Assembly: GCF_023276405.1 (NCBI RefSeq)
Contig: NZ_JALRMO010000001.1
Location: 8,223,501-8,287,500, forward strand
Reading direction: 5' to 3'
Origin: Paenibacillus hamazuiensis
GTDB taxonomy: Bacteria > Bacillota > Bacilli > Paenibacillales > NBRC-103111
Length of the DNA: 64,000 bases
Shown: piece by piece, positions 9,201 through 18,090 of the stretch
Position numbering within the stretch: the stretch's first letter is position 1
How the letters are laid out: every line of letters starts with the position of its first letter
Program-made: the position numbers and the translations under genes
The notes under the pieces: generated by a model
Told to the model about the DNA's origin: nothing
Database searches by the model: none
Seen by the model: the letters and a program-made list of their open reading frames with translations, nothing else

Positions 9201-11053
9201 CGGCTTCTTCCGAGACGGCAGGTGGCCCGTGGGCGCTTGTCGCCATCGCCGGCTCCCGCGCCGATCGGCTGATTGATGCGATCAAGACCGCCGGCAAGCA
9301 TGTGCTTCCCTTCTATCTGGGAGCCGCCGCCGGAGCGGAGGGCGTCTACAGCCCGAACGAAGAGGGACTGGACGCCATGCTGGCGGCAGCGGAGCAGCAG
9401 GGTGCGCAAGGTATTCTGTTCGCCGCCGATTACACCTCTAATGACGAGTCGCTTGAACGTCTCGCCGTCCCGAATGAAGCGTTCCGCGCCAGACGCGAGC
9501 TTAGCGTAGACGCCTTGTTCAAGCTGTGCAAAACGATGCTCGCCCGCAAATCGAAATGGCCGGCCGGACTAAAAGTGCTGGTCCGTCAGGCGTGGTCGGT
9601 GGACGGGAACGAAAAGGGGCTTTCGCCGCTTTCGGCGGCGACCGCGGCGCTGGCCAGAGTCATCGGACAGGAATACCGCCATCTGCAGGTCGACGTCGTC
9701 GACGTTTCGGACGATGTTCCGGCGACCGATGCGATGAACGAGCTGTTTGTTTACGGCGGCAAGTTTTTCCGCGCCGTTCGTCCGGCCGGCGTATTCACCC
9801 AAGAGCTGCGCCCTCACCGGATCGCCGAAATGGAGAAGCTGACGCTCGATACGGAAGCGGTCTATGTCATTACCGGCGGCCTCGGCGGCTTGGGATTGTC
9901 CATCGCCGGCCGACTGGCCGACAAAGGTATGGCCAAAATCGTGCTGCTCGGCCGCAGCCGCCTCGCTTCCCCGGAGGAATGGGAGGAGCTGGCTGCGTCC
10001 GGAGAAGCCAGGTACCGCGCGCTGACGGAGCTTAAACCGAGGCTTGCCAGCCTCGAATATATACCGGCGGACGCAGCCGACGGCCCGGCGATAGAAAGGC
10101 TGGGCGAAGAGCTGAAGGCGCGCTATGGCCGCATTGCCGGCGTATTCCATGCGGCGGGAGTAGCGGGCGACGGATTTCTGATGTTCAAGGAGGAGCAGCG
10201 CTATCAGGACGTAACGAGGCCGAAGCTGGAGGGGACGCTCGCGCTGCTGCGCCTGCTGCCCGAAGACGGCACCGGCTTCCTGGCCCTTTTCTCCTCGATT
10301 GCCGCGTTGACCGGCGGAGAGGGGCAGGGCGACTACAGCGCCGCCAACGCTTTCCTCGATACGCTCGCGGATGCGGGGCAACTAGCGGGCCGCCGTGTGA
10401 TCTCGATTAACTGGCCGAGCTGGAAAGAAGTCGGCATGTCGGTCGATTTCGGCGTGGACGAAGAGAATAACCTGTTCCGCCCGATCGCCGTCGCCGATGC
10501 GCTCGACTGGCTCGAATGGCTGATCGTCCATCCGCAGCGCAGCATTATTCCCGGCACGTTGAACAAAGCCGCCGCAGTGGAGCTCGCCGAGGAGCTGCCG
10601 TTCCGGCTTGCCGCGGAATTCCGAGCGTCCGAATCCCGGGCGGGAGCGGCTACGGGCGGAGCGGGCGTGCCGGATGTGCGCATCAAGGGCTGCGCCGATC
10701 CGACGGATACGCAGCGCACGTTAGGGGCGATTTTCGGAGCGGTGCTCGGACTGAGTGAAATCGATATTTTCGCCAGCTTCCAGGACATGGGCGGCAACTC
10801 GCTGATGGCGACGCAGCTGTTGAAGCTGATCGATGAGCAGTTCCCGGGAACGGTGGACATCTCCGACCTGTTCTCGTATCCGTCAGTCGACGATCTGGCG
10901 ATGTTCATCGACAGCAAACGTCCGGCTGCACCTGCTGCCGCAGGTAAGGAGCAGTCCGGCGATGCGGCGGAGCGCGAGCTGATGGAGCTTGTCGAGAAGG
11001 AGCTGGAAGGCAGCGAGTTTCTGGAGCTGTTCAAGGAGCGAAACGGGAGGTAA
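6254..11053 (+). CDS. AT-less polyketide synthase module, KS-DH-KR-ACP (second)
   Basis: About 1599 residues. GTG at 6254 is preferred to TTG at 6248 because the AAAGGGAG ribosome site then has about 9-base spacing. Order: N-terminal docking-like helices (1-40), KS (Cys218 in DTACSAG, EAHGTGT), linker, DH about 670-960, KR about 1195-1400, ACP about 1490-1560 (Ser1516 in GGNSL). The DH keeps His706 and Asp877, but Lys710 stands where HxxxGxxxxP has Gly, so its activity is less certain. The KR is intact (GGLGGLG 1208-1214, Tyr1361 in GDYSAAN). There is no AT, so the module depends on a trans-AT. The expected product is a second unsaturated or beta-hydroxy two-carbon extension. The next gene starts 3 bases after the stop. 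Confidence 0.93.
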   Translation: MEQVKKYILSQVAGQKLSKEEAKALLLELTSAEVAIDKDIAVIGLAGKFPQAENAEAFWKLLREGVNCIREYPAHRLKDFEPILQNPYYTEFMFGRDIQPEDFAHIHVKAGYMDNIDRFDADFFGIPRSEATYMDPSQRLALETAWEAMEDAGYGGDTLIGSRTGVYIGKDGTNYSYYRLCSFRDPMQLTGSWESLIASRISYLYDFKGPCMIIDTACSAGLISVHMAAQALLAGECDQAIAGGVNLFTTGELKARFLEGANMGNVESDDSAIRTFDARANGTVWGEGVGLVMLKPLQRAIADGDNIRAIIKASVINNDGSTNSLTAPSAKTQEEAIFQAWEKAGISPETVSYIEAHGTGTVLGDPIEIKGLTSAFRRYTSRKQFCAIGSLKTNMGHMVGASGAASLIKVIKAMEHKELAPIINFQTPNPYINFTDSPLYVNDTVRPWETDGFPRRAGISSFGFSRTNCHMIVEEAPELTPAPAGQPRYCLTISAKNEQAYRDYIQNYADHLEGGAWNLADLCYTSNIGRGHYEYRAALVASSKDELRRQIAVLAAQQGLADGIPYVFAGNHRIVSEKKTQLEPGELRMRERRQLNETAAGKLRDYLENGSSAASLLAEVCRLYAAGADVDWKAVYAGEKRRRIPVPVYPMQRIRYWAAPKITKVRSQAVNVLHPLVEEQLPAGAAGETVYETKFRIDRHWVLSDHRISKRAVLPGTTYLEMARFAAARAFGRDSVELRDIYFLVPMVVEEGAEVTARLTLSGLSGQSAAEPGGYAFTVSSLNQDGDWVPHVEGKLLPLAAAPDREKTDLAQLKSRADSVIDPFIGETDTGVFQFGPHWDTVRVVWQLGSETLAKLQLNAPFQPELGVYKLHPSVLDNAMNLLSQSTGATFLPFTYKSFRLYTPMTDDMYSHIRVHENKGGSGETITYDVDLLDGEGRVLAQVSGYTIKKVHDVSALGSGSVPGECMQMGWVLRELPAAEAEAASSETAGGPWALVAIAGSRADRLIDAIKTAGKHVLPFYLGAAAGAEGVYSPNEEGLDAMLAAAEQQGAQGILFAADYTSNDESLERLAVPNEAFRARRELSVDALFKLCKTMLARKSKWPAGLKVLVRQAWSVDGNEKGLSPLSAATAALARVIGQEYRHLQVDVVDVSDDVPATDAMNELFVYGGKFFRAVRPAGVFTQELRPHRIAEMEKLTLDTEAVYVITGGLGGLGLSIAGRLADKGMAKIVLLGRSRLASPEEWEELAASGEARYRALTELKPRLASLEYIPADAADGPAIERLGEELKARYGRIAGVFHAAGVAGDGFLMFKEEQRYQDVTRPKLEGTLALLRLLPEDGTGFLALFSSIAALTGGEGQGDYSAANAFLDTLADAGQLAGRRVISINWPSWKEVGMSVDFGVDEENNLFRPIAVADALDWLEWLIVHPQRSIIPGTLNKAAAVELAEELPFRLAAEFRASESRAGAATGGAGVPDVRIKGCADPTDTQRTLGAIFGAVLGLSEIDIFASFQDMGGNSLMATQLLKLIDEQFPGTVDISDLFSYPSVDDLAMFIDSKRPAAPAAAGKEQSGDAAERELMELVEKELEGSEFLELFKERNGR

Positions 11054-11056
11054 ACG

Positions 11057-14000
11057 ATGGCAGACGAGGCCATGACGATAAAAAAAGAGCTTGTCCGTTA
11101 TTTGCTGGATCGTTTGAAGCGGAAGGAGCTGGACCCGGAGCAGGCGGTAGCTTTCATCAAGGAGCTGCAAAAGAGCTCTGCGAGCGAGCCGGAGCCGATC
11201 GCCGTGGTCGGTTTGTCATGCCGCTTTCCCGAGGCGGAGGACGCCGGGCAATTCTGGAGCAATTTGGCCACGGGCCGGCAATCGATCGGCCCGTTTCCGG
11301 CGAATAGGCTGGAGGATTTCCAGCGGATCAAAGACTACTCCGGAGAGCTGCGGAAGGGCGGATTTCTCGGATCGGTGGACTATTTTGACGCGGAGTATTT
11401 TAACATTCCGCCGCGTGCGGCGATGAACATGGACCCGTACCACCGCTTGCTGCTCGAGGTGTTCGTCGAGAGCTTCGAGGATGCCGGCTACCACCGCGGC
11501 CAGGTGCAGGGGCGGAACATCGGCATTTTCGTCGGCAACGACCATACGCATCGGATGCACGATTCTTATATTACGTACCTTCAGGACGAGGACTTTACGA
11601 CGAGCATCGGCTCGTGGACGGGCGTGCTGGCCAGCCGGCTGTCGTATTTGCTCAATCTCCGGGGACCGGCGTTTGTCGTCGACAGCGGCTGTTCATCCGC
11701 GCTGCTCGCGCTGGACGCCGCCATCAAGTCGATCCGCGAGGGCGACTGCGAAGCCGCCCTTGTCGGCGGCGTCAATATCACGTTCGATCCGGTCTATTTC
11801 GCCAACGAAACGCAATCGCAGGACTACACCGTCCGCGCATTCGACAAGGACGCAAACGGCACCGTGTGGAGCGAAGGCGTGGCCGCCGTGTACCTCAAGC
11901 CGCTGTCCAAGGCGATGGAGGACCGCGACGAGGTGTACGGCATCATCCGCGGCATCGCGGTGAACAACGACGGGAAATCGAACGGCCTCACCGCCCCGAG
12001 CGCCCGCGCGCAGCAGGAGGTGCTGCTCAAGGCGTGGGAGAGGGCGGGCATTCATCCGGAAACGATCTCTTATATCGAAACGCACGGTACGGGCACCGGT
12101 CTCGGCGACCCGATCGAAATCAAGGGGCTGGCCGGAGCGTTCGCCAAGCACAGCGGCAAACGCCAGTTTTGCGCGATCGGCTCGATCAAGACGAACATCG
12201 GGCATACGGTCGGGGTGGCCGGCCTTGCTTCCCTGATCAAGGTCATGCTGTCCTTGAAGGAGCGCCAGCTCCCGCCGAGCCTTAACTTTGCGGTTCCGAA
12301 TCCGCTGATCGACTTCATGAACAGCCCTGTCTATGTGCAGGACCGGCTGACGGCGTGGGAGCCGCCGGCCGGCGTGCCGCGCCGCGCCGGGATCAGCTCC
12401 TTCAGCCTTTCCGGCACGAACTGCCACCTGGTCGTGGAGGAGGCGCCGAATGCAAACCGGTCTGCCGAAGCGGCGGAGGGCTGGGTATATCCGCTCTCCG
12501 GTTATTCATATGAGCTGCTCGGCAAGACGGTTCAACGCCACCTGCAATTTTTGCGGCGGCGGCCGGAATTGCGGCTGGAGGATGCGTGCTTTACCGCGTC
12601 GACCGGCCGCGAGCACCTGAACGTGCGGGCTGCGGTGTGGTGCCACGACAGGAATGGGCTGATCGCCGGCCTGGAGGCACTCGCCGAAGCGCTTGCGTCT
12701 GCCGGGGCCGGAACGCCTGCCGTATACGAAAGCGAGCGATATACGTTTTGGCTGCCGAGCCCTGCCGCATCCGGCTCCGGGGCCGAGGCTGCGCTTTACG
12801 CGGAGGCCGCCGCGCAGGCGCAGGCGCGCCGGCTGACGTCCTCCGCGGCGCAAGCGGATGCCGGGCTGAGGGCGGACGCCTGGCAGCAGCTTGCCGCTCT
12901 GTACGTGCAAGGAACGGACATCGCGTTCGAGCCGCTGTTCGCGGGCACGGACGTCCGCCGCTGCTCCTTGCCGCCGCATATTTTCAACAATAAGCGTTAT
13001 TGGGATGAGACGCCGCGCATTCGCAAGCGGCTGGAGGAGGAGCGCGGCGGATTGCCGGACGATGCCCCGCTGTGGTTGCAAGCCGAAGCGGCGGGTTCCC
13101 GCCTGCCGGAAGAACACGAGGCCGCAAGCGAAGCGGAGCGGTTTCTCGCCTGGATATGGTCCGAGGCGCTCGGTTATCCGGTCATCGAGCCGCAGGCGGA
13201 TTTTTACAAGCTGGGAGGCGACTCCGTGGTCGGCCTGCGCATCGTTCAGGCGGTGAACGATGCGCTCGCGCTCGACATTCCGATTTCGGCGCTGCTGGAA
13301 GCGGAGAACTTCTCCGATTTTGTCCGGCGAACGGAAAGTGGCTACGGCCTGTCCGCTGCACTGGCGCAGGCCCGGCTTCAGGCTGCGCTGCAAAGACCGG
13401 ACGTGCCGGAGCGTGCGGACGATTCGTCGCCGATTCCGCTGACGCCGGCGCAAAACCGGATGTTCCTTACGGCCCAGCTCATACCTCATTCGGTCGCTTA
13501 CAACGTGACCGGAGTGATGAGGCTGGAGCCGCATGAAAACGCAAGCGAAGTCGAGCGCCTGATGCTCCGGCTGATTGAGCGCCACGGCAGCCTGCGCACT
13601 TCCTTCCATATGGAGGACGGCGTCCCCGTGCAGGTGGTGCATCCGAGGGCGGAATTCACCCTGGAACGCCGCGTTTTGCAAACGCGGGAGGGCATGTCCC
13701 GAATCCGGCACCTGCAGGAAGAATTGGGTTCGTTTATTCGGCCGTTCGACCTGGCAAAAGCTCCGTTGATGCGCGCATGCTTTTATCAATATGACGATGG
13801 AGATGCATATTTGGCGATCGATTTGCACCATATCGTTACGGACGGCAGTTCGATGGGCCTCTTGTTCGCCGACTATGCGGCGCTGGCCGAAGGCCGGGCG
13901 CCCGCTGCGCTGCCGCTGTCGTACCGCGATGCCGTCCTGGCTTTGCGCAGCCGTTTGGAAAGCTCCTCCATGGAGGGGCACCGCAGCTGGTGGATGGAGC

Positions 14001-17000
14001 AGTTTGCGGACGGCGTCCCCATGCTGAACCTGCCTACAGATAAGCCGCGCCCCGGCACAAAGGACTATATCGGCGCGCGGATTTTCCATACGATTCCGGC
14101 CGATCTTACGGCCCGGGCGAAGGCGATGGCGCAAAACGCCGGGGCTACGCTGTTTATGGCGTTAATGGGGGTTTTCCACAATCTTCTCGCGCGTCTCGGA
14201 GGGGACCGGGATATCGTGATCGGGACCCCGGTCGCCGGCCGGCCCGGAGCGAACTATCAGCAGGTGGTCGGGATGTTTGTCGGTACGCTGCCGATCCGGA
14301 CGCGTTCCGAGGACGGGATGAGCTTCAGCGAATGGTTAAGCTCGCTGAAACGCACGATAACTCACGCTTTTGACCATCAGGAATATCCTTACGAATCGCT
14401 GATCGAAGATTTGCAGCCGGAACGCTACCCCGGCCGCAACCCGCTGTTCGACGTCTATTTCGCGCTGCAAAATATCGATATGGGCTTATCCGGCCCATCG
14501 GACCGCATCATCCCGTTCGAATCGGGAACGGCCAAGTTCGATTTGACGGTGGTTGCCCGGGAAACCCCGGAAGGCCTGCTCATGGAGTGGGAGTATGCAA
14601 CCGGCCTGTATACGCAGGAAACGATCGAGCGGCTGGCCCGCCGCTTCGAACGCATGCTGGCGGCCGCGGCGGGCAATCCGCAGACGACCTTGGGCGAACT
14701 CGACCTGATGCTGGAGGGTGAACGCTCGCGGCTGCTCGAGGAATGGAACGATACCGCGACATCGTACCCCGGCGGCCGGGGGATCGTGCCGCTTTTCGAG
14801 GAGTGGGCGGAGATTCGCGGCAGCGAAACGGCGCTGCGGATGGACGGGCGGACGCTCAGCTATGAAGAGCTGAATGCAAGGGCCAATCGCATTGCGCGGG
14901 CCATTCTCGGCAACGGAGCGGAGCGCGGGTCGGCCGTCGCCCTGCTGCTGCAGCGCTCCTTTGACATGATTGCAGCTATCTTCGGCGTGCTCAAGGCGGG
15001 CTGCCATTACGTGCCGCTTGACGCGGAGAACCCTTCCGACAGGCTGTCGACTATCATCCGGGACAGCGGGGCAAACGTGCTCGTGACGCATCCGGAGGCG
15101 GAGTGGCACCCGGTATCGGAGGCGATGCCGGAGCTGGCCGTGCTCGATCTGAGCGGGCTGAACGACGAGCTGTCGGCCGGCAATCTCGGGCTTGCCTGCT
15201 CAGGAGACGATCTCGCTTACGCGATGTTTACGTCAGGTTCGACCGGCACGCCGAAAGGCACGTTGATCCGCCAAAAAAGCGTCATCCGGGTCGTGAAGGG
15301 CAACCCGTTTTTCACCTTCCGCCAGGACGATGTGCTGCTGCAGCTGTCCAACTATTCGTTCGACGGCTCGATCATCGACATTTTCGGCGCCTTGCTGAAC
15401 GGCGCAACCCTCGTGCTGCTGCATAAGCGCGAGGTGATCGATATGGAGGCGCTCGGGCGCATTATTCGGGAAAACGGAGTCAACGTATTGTTCATGACGA
15501 CCTCCTTGTTTAACGCTTTGGTCGATACGAATCTGGAATGTCTCGACAACGTGAGGGCGGTGATGTTCGGCGGCGAAGCGGCGTCGGCCCGCCATGTGCG
15601 GAAAGCGTTCGCGCGGCTTGGTCCGGGAAGGTTGATCAACGGCTACGGACCTACGGAAACGACGGTGTTCGCCGTTACGTACACGGTCGACCGGCTGCCG
15701 GAGCAGGATAACATCCCGATCGGCCGCGCCATGGGCAATACCCACCTATATGTGCTGGACGGCAAGCTGCGGCTGACGCCGATCGGCGTTCCCGGGGAGC
15801 TGTATATCGGGGGAGACGGCCTTGCCGCCGGTTATTTGAACCGGCCGGAGCTGACTGCCGAGCGGTTTGTGCCGAACCCATTTCGTCCGGGCGAAACGAT
15901 GTACAAAACCGGCGACCTCGTCGTTTGGAGCGAGGACGGGCTGCTCCGCTACATGGGTCGGCTTGACCATCAAGTCAAGCTGCGCGGCTTCCGGATCGAG
16001 CTCGGCGAAATCGAAGCGGCGGCGAAAAGGCAGCCGGAGGTGCGCGAAGCCCACGCGGGCATCGTCGGCGCCGAAGACAAGGGCAGCCGGAATCTTGCTT
16101 TATGGATCGTTCCGACCGGAGATATCGCTTCTTTCGACACGCACGATTTGCGCGTGAAGCTTGCGCGCATGCTGCCGGATTATATGGTGCCTCCGTTTAT
16201 CGTGCCGCTCGCCGCAATGCCGCTGAATAAGAACGGCAAAATCGACACAGTCCGTTTACCGGCACCGGCTGAAGAGCCGCAAGGAACGAGGAGGGGACCG
16301 CGCAACGAGCGGGAGATGCTGCTTGCGGGCATCTGGTCCGACGTGCTGGGTATTTCTCAGCCGGGCATCGACGACAATTTCTTCTCGCTCGGCGGGGATT
16401 CGATCAAGGCGATTCAGGTGACGGCGCGCCTGCAGGGTACGGGTTATTCGCTGGAAACGGCGGACATGTTCCAATATTTGACGATCGAAACGCTGGCGCC
16501 GCGTCTGAAAACCGAGCAAGCTCCGGAGGGCGAGCAAGGGGAAGTGACGGGCGCCTGCCTGCCGAACCCGATCCAGACCTGGTATTTGCGGGACGGCGGG
16601 AGAATATCCCAGCGTTTCAATCAGGCAATGCTGATTTGCGGCAAAGGCGAATGGAACGGCAGCCGTCTCGAGGCGGCGCTCGATCGCCTATGCCGCCATC
16701 ACGATGCGCTGCGGCTCGCTTTGTCCCCGGACGGCGAATTGGTCCTGAGAACGTCGACAGACGACAATCTGGTCTATGTGGCGGAGATGCCTGCCGATCT
16801 GAGCGGCCGTGCGCTCGAAGAATTTATGATCGAAGTCCAGGGACACATCCGCCTGCAGAACGGTCCGCTGGTTGCAGCGGCGGCAGGGAGCGGTCCCGAT
16901 GGCTGGAGGCTGTTTATCGCCATCCATCACATCGCTGTGGACGTCGTGTCCTGGGGCGTGCTGCTCGAGGATCTGACCGTCTTGATGGCGGATCCCGAGG

Positions 17001-18019
17001 CGGTGCTGCCTCTGAAAACAACATCGTTCGCGGCGTGGACGCGGGCGCTGAACGATTGGGCCCGGACCGGCGGCGCGCGGAATGAGCTGCCGTATTGGCG
17101 CAGCGTGGCCCGGCAGGCCCGTGCGCTTCCGCCCCTTTTCCCGCCCGTCGCCGTGCTGCGCCGGGATACGGTGCGCGCGGTGCACCGGATCGACGGCGAG
17201 GTCGGGCTGGCGCTGTGCGGCGAAGCGAACCGCGCCTATCATACCGAGACGGTCCACCTGCTGCTCTGCGTGCTGAGCCGCGCGCTCGGGGCTTGGAGAC
17301 AGGCGCCGGCCGTGCTCGTCCAGCTTGAGGGACACGGCCGCGAGCGCTTTGCGCCGGGTCTCGATGTGAGCCGCACGGCCGGCTGGTTTACAAGCGCATT
17401 CCCGGTGCTGCTGGACGCGAGCGGCGAACCGGGCGAAGCCGTCGTTGCGGTCAAGGAAGCCGTTCGCGGCGTGCCGCGGCGGGGCTTCGGCTTCGGCGCC
17501 CTTCGCTGGCTGGATGCGGAGCTCGCCCCGGAAGCGAGGGCCGATTTGGAGAGCCTGCAGCCGGCGATCAGCTTTAATTACCTCGGCGTCCAGGATTTGG
17601 GCGCGGCGGGTGCAGGAGCAGGCGCGGAGGTTACGGATGTGCCCGGTGCAGTTCAGAAGCCCGGCGGCATGCCGGGATCGAGCGGTCGGAGCGAACCGGA
17701 CGCGGCAGATGTGCGGACCGAGGCGCTGCCGGCGGATATAACGGTCGACGACGAATTCGCGTCCGGGTGGGCGCTGGACATTGTTGCGGCCCAGACCGGC
17801 CAAACGTTAAGCCTGGAATTCCGCTATCCCCGGGCGATGTTCGATGAGGGGCAGTTCGCCGAATTCCTCGGCATGCTGGGCGCCGCCGCCCGCGAGATTG
17901 CGGCTTACTGCACCGGCAAAGAGAGCGGCGAGAAGACCGCCTCCGATTTCACGGCAGCCCGGCTGCGGCAGGAGGAGCTGGAAAATATACTCGACGACCT
18001 TACAGGGGGGTTCTCCTAA
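11057..18019 (+). CDS. hybrid PKS-NRPS, KS-PCP-C-A-PCP-E
   Basis: A 2320-residue protein. Docking-like helices (1-40) precede a KS (45-470) with Cys212 in DSGCSSA, an unusual form of DTACSS, and ETHGTG. There is no AT and no reductive domain. PCP1 has Ser723 in GGDS. The C domain (about 795-1230) has HHIVTDG at 924-930. The A domain (about 1250-1740) has FTSGSTGTPKG and GYGPTET. Aligned to GrsA, I read the pocket as DGIFMGGVFK, which suggests a branched or other hydrophobic residue, perhaps Ile; this is uncertain. PCP2 carries Ser1782. The last ~450 residues are an epimerisation domain (HHIAVD at 1957-1962, EGHGRE, FNYLG). The module should add an unreduced ketide and then a D-configured amino acid. 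A strong ribosome site overlaps the previous stop. Confidence 0.92.
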   Translation: MADEAMTIKKELVRYLLDRLKRKELDPEQAVAFIKELQKSSASEPEPIAVVGLSCRFPEAEDAGQFWSNLATGRQSIGPFPANRLEDFQRIKDYSGELRKGGFLGSVDYFDAEYFNIPPRAAMNMDPYHRLLLEVFVESFEDAGYHRGQVQGRNIGIFVGNDHTHRMHDSYITYLQDEDFTTSIGSWTGVLASRLSYLLNLRGPAFVVDSGCSSALLALDAAIKSIREGDCEAALVGGVNITFDPVYFANETQSQDYTVRAFDKDANGTVWSEGVAAVYLKPLSKAMEDRDEVYGIIRGIAVNNDGKSNGLTAPSARAQQEVLLKAWERAGIHPETISYIETHGTGTGLGDPIEIKGLAGAFAKHSGKRQFCAIGSIKTNIGHTVGVAGLASLIKVMLSLKERQLPPSLNFAVPNPLIDFMNSPVYVQDRLTAWEPPAGVPRRAGISSFSLSGTNCHLVVEEAPNANRSAEAAEGWVYPLSGYSYELLGKTVQRHLQFLRRRPELRLEDACFTASTGREHLNVRAAVWCHDRNGLIAGLEALAEALASAGAGTPAVYESERYTFWLPSPAASGSGAEAALYAEAAAQAQARRLTSSAAQADAGLRADAWQQLAALYVQGTDIAFEPLFAGTDVRRCSLPPHIFNNKRYWDETPRIRKRLEEERGGLPDDAPLWLQAEAAGSRLPEEHEAASEAERFLAWIWSEALGYPVIEPQADFYKLGGDSVVGLRIVQAVNDALALDIPISALLEAENFSDFVRRTESGYGLSAALAQARLQAALQRPDVPERADDSSPIPLTPAQNRMFLTAQLIPHSVAYNVTGVMRLEPHENASEVERLMLRLIERHGSLRTSFHMEDGVPVQVVHPRAEFTLERRVLQTREGMSRIRHLQEELGSFIRPFDLAKAPLMRACFYQYDDGDAYLAIDLHHIVTDGSSMGLLFADYAALAEGRAPAALPLSYRDAVLALRSRLESSSMEGHRSWWMEQFADGVPMLNLPTDKPRPGTKDYIGARIFHTIPADLTARAKAMAQNAGATLFMALMGVFHNLLARLGGDRDIVIGTPVAGRPGANYQQVVGMFVGTLPIRTRSEDGMSFSEWLSSLKRTITHAFDHQEYPYESLIEDLQPERYPGRNPLFDVYFALQNIDMGLSGPSDRIIPFESGTAKFDLTVVARETPEGLLMEWEYATGLYTQETIERLARRFERMLAAAAGNPQTTLGELDLMLEGERSRLLEEWNDTATSYPGGRGIVPLFEEWAEIRGSETALRMDGRTLSYEELNARANRIARAILGNGAERGSAVALLLQRSFDMIAAIFGVLKAGCHYVPLDAENPSDRLSTIIRDSGANVLVTHPEAEWHPVSEAMPELAVLDLSGLNDELSAGNLGLACSGDDLAYAMFTSGSTGTPKGTLIRQKSVIRVVKGNPFFTFRQDDVLLQLSNYSFDGSIIDIFGALLNGATLVLLHKREVIDMEALGRIIRENGVNVLFMTTSLFNALVDTNLECLDNVRAVMFGGEAASARHVRKAFARLGPGRLINGYGPTETTVFAVTYTVDRLPEQDNIPIGRAMGNTHLYVLDGKLRLTPIGVPGELYIGGDGLAAGYLNRPELTAERFVPNPFRPGETMYKTGDLVVWSEDGLLRYMGRLDHQVKLRGFRIELGEIEAAAKRQPEVREAHAGIVGAEDKGSRNLALWIVPTGDIASFDTHDLRVKLARMLPDYMVPPFIVPLAAMPLNKNGKIDTVRLPAPAEEPQGTRRGPRNEREMLLAGIWSDVLGISQPGIDDNFFSLGGDSIKAIQVTARLQGTGYSLETADMFQYLTIETLAPRLKTEQAPEGEQGEVTGACLPNPIQTWYLRDGGRISQRFNQAMLICGKGEWNGSRLEAALDRLCRHHDALRLALSPDGELVLRTSTDDNLVYVAEMPADLSGRALEEFMIEVQGHIRLQNGPLVAAAAGSGPDGWRLFIAIHHIAVDVVSWGVLLEDLTVLMADPEAVLPLKTTSFAAWTRALNDWARTGGARNELPYWRSVARQARALPPLFPPVAVLRRDTVRAVHRIDGEVGLALCGEANRAYHTETVHLLLCVLSRALGAWRQAPAVLVQLEGHGRERFAPGLDVSRTAGWFTSAFPVLLDASGEPGEAVVAVKEAVRGVPRRGFGFGALRWLDAELAPEARADLESLQPAISFNYLGVQDLGAAGAGAGAEVTDVPGAVQKPGGMPGSSGRSEPDAADVRTEALPADITVDDEFASGWALDIVAAQTGQTLSLEFRYPRAMFDEGQFAEFLGMLGAAAREIAAYCTGKESGEKTASDFTAARLRQEELENILDDLTGGFS

Positions 18020-18090
18020 AAGTAACTGTGAAGGGATACTTCACTCCCGGGGGATGCTGTCCGCCCGGCAGTCGATAAAGGAGCTGTACG

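Noticed and set aside
2935-9409. Very long open frames on the minus strand across the PKS genes (for example 4438-6459 and 6026-9409)
   Set aside because: They are shadows of GC-rich coding on the plus strand: no ribosome sites, Arg/Ala/Leu-rich nonsense composition, and the plus strand holds clear KS, DH and KR motifs.
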